This document shows positions 63,731 to 64,000 of a stretch of DNA of 64,000 nucleotides, in pieces. The notes below the pieces were generated by a model. The model made no database searches, was not told the DNA's origin, and saw nothing but the letters and a program-made list of their open reading frames with translations. Source of the DNA: Agromyces flavus (GTDB lineage Bacteria > Actinomycetota > Actinomycetes > Actinomycetales > Microbacteriaceae); assembly GCF_900104685.1 (NCBI RefSeq), contig NZ_LT629755.1, positions 2,604,001 to 2,668,000 on the forward strand, in the 5' to 3' direction. Every line of letters begins with the position of its first letter. Position 1 is the stretch's first letter. The position numbers were made by a program, and so were the translations under genes.

Positions 63731-64000
63731 TCAGATCCGCGGGATCGGTTGCGTATCGTTCGGGCCCGGCCGCTCGGGAACGGTCTCGCCCGTGCCGTCG
63801 TCGTCGAACGGGTCGCCCACCGCGACGACGATCGGTCGCGCCTCGGCCGCCGGAGGTGTTGCCGGCGTCGCGGGCGGCGGAGCGGGCAGCAGGGGCTGCG
63901 TGTTGAACGGTCCCTGGTTCCCCATGCGCACGGGCCCGCGGAGACCGGCCCGTGCGATGACGCGCTGGATCGTGAGGTCGCGCTCGTTCGGGTCGCCGAC
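63731..64000 (-). CDS. Unknown protein, C-terminal part (5' end outside window)
   Basis: The frame is open from the right edge to a TGA at 63731. The visible 89 residues read VGDPNERDLTIQRV, then a Pro/Ala-rich linker and an acidic tail (VGDPFDDDGTGETV). GTG at 63931 inside it need not be the start. No family recognised from this fragment. Confidence 0.55.
   Translation of the reverse strand, partial: VGDPNERDLTIQRVIARAGLRGPVRMGNQGPFNTQPLLPAPPPATPATPPAAEARPIVVAVGDPFDDDGTGETVPERPGPNDTQPIPRI

Overview
This window is a high-GC (around 70 percent by eye) actinobacterial chromosome segment. Gene content, gene order habits and codon choice point to the family Microbacteriaceae (an Agromyces- or Microbacterium-like organism). 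I see no plasmid, phage, insertion sequence, rRNA or CRISPR array. Coding density is high, and many operons are joined by ATGA, GTGA or TAATG overlaps.

Left part (1-16.5 kb): the 3' end of a Stealth-family sugar-phosphate transferase, a cyclic-nucleotide type metallophosphoesterase and a small membrane protein come first. Next is a redox or hypoxia module: a phosphoketolase and a tandem universal stress protein, divergent from a DevS/DosT-like GAF-GAF histidine kinase with its DevR-like regulator, with a DevR-type box between them. A complete rhamnose-type ABC importer (rhaTPQS) with a LacI regulator and operator follows, then a dioxygenase-like VOC protein paired with a hydrolase, and a zinc-finger GIY-YIG protein.

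Middle (16.6-36.7 kb): a DEAD-box helicase, a HesB-like protein, an aldo/keto reductase and a frameshifted DUF2804 gene lead to a polar amino-acid ABC importer with an M20 peptidase and an RpiR regulator. That operon is divergent from a secreted cyanophycinase-like peptidase, which suggests scavenging of cyanophycin or a similar polymer. A bacterial pepsin-like aspartic peptidase follows. Next is an oligopeptide-type ABC operon with a YtcJ-like amidohydrolase and a TetR regulator.

Right part (36.7-64 kb): an XRE regulator/MFS/alcohol dehydrogenase module, transaldolase, acyl-CoA dehydrogenase, a SigK-RskA module with candidate SigK promoters, and two tRNAs (Met-CAT, Thr-GGT). A maltose/maltodextrin cluster (malEFG and two GH13 enzymes, two LacI-type operators) follows. 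After it a DUF559 (Vsr-like) protein gene is flanked by four copies of a 56-60 bp palindrome. The window closes with an M23 endopeptidase carrying a long repetitive cytoplasmic arm, an inositol-monophosphatase-family enzyme, tRNA-Tyr(GTA) and the 3' end of an unknown gene.

The most interesting items are the DUF559 gene with its palindromes (58.58-59.91 kb), the putative cyanophycin-use cluster (21.2-27.7 kb), the pepsin-like protease (27.8-29.0 kb) and the DevRS-USP-phosphoketolase module, including a probable CTG start. Two single-base frameshifts, both in G/C homopolymers, may be sequencing errors.
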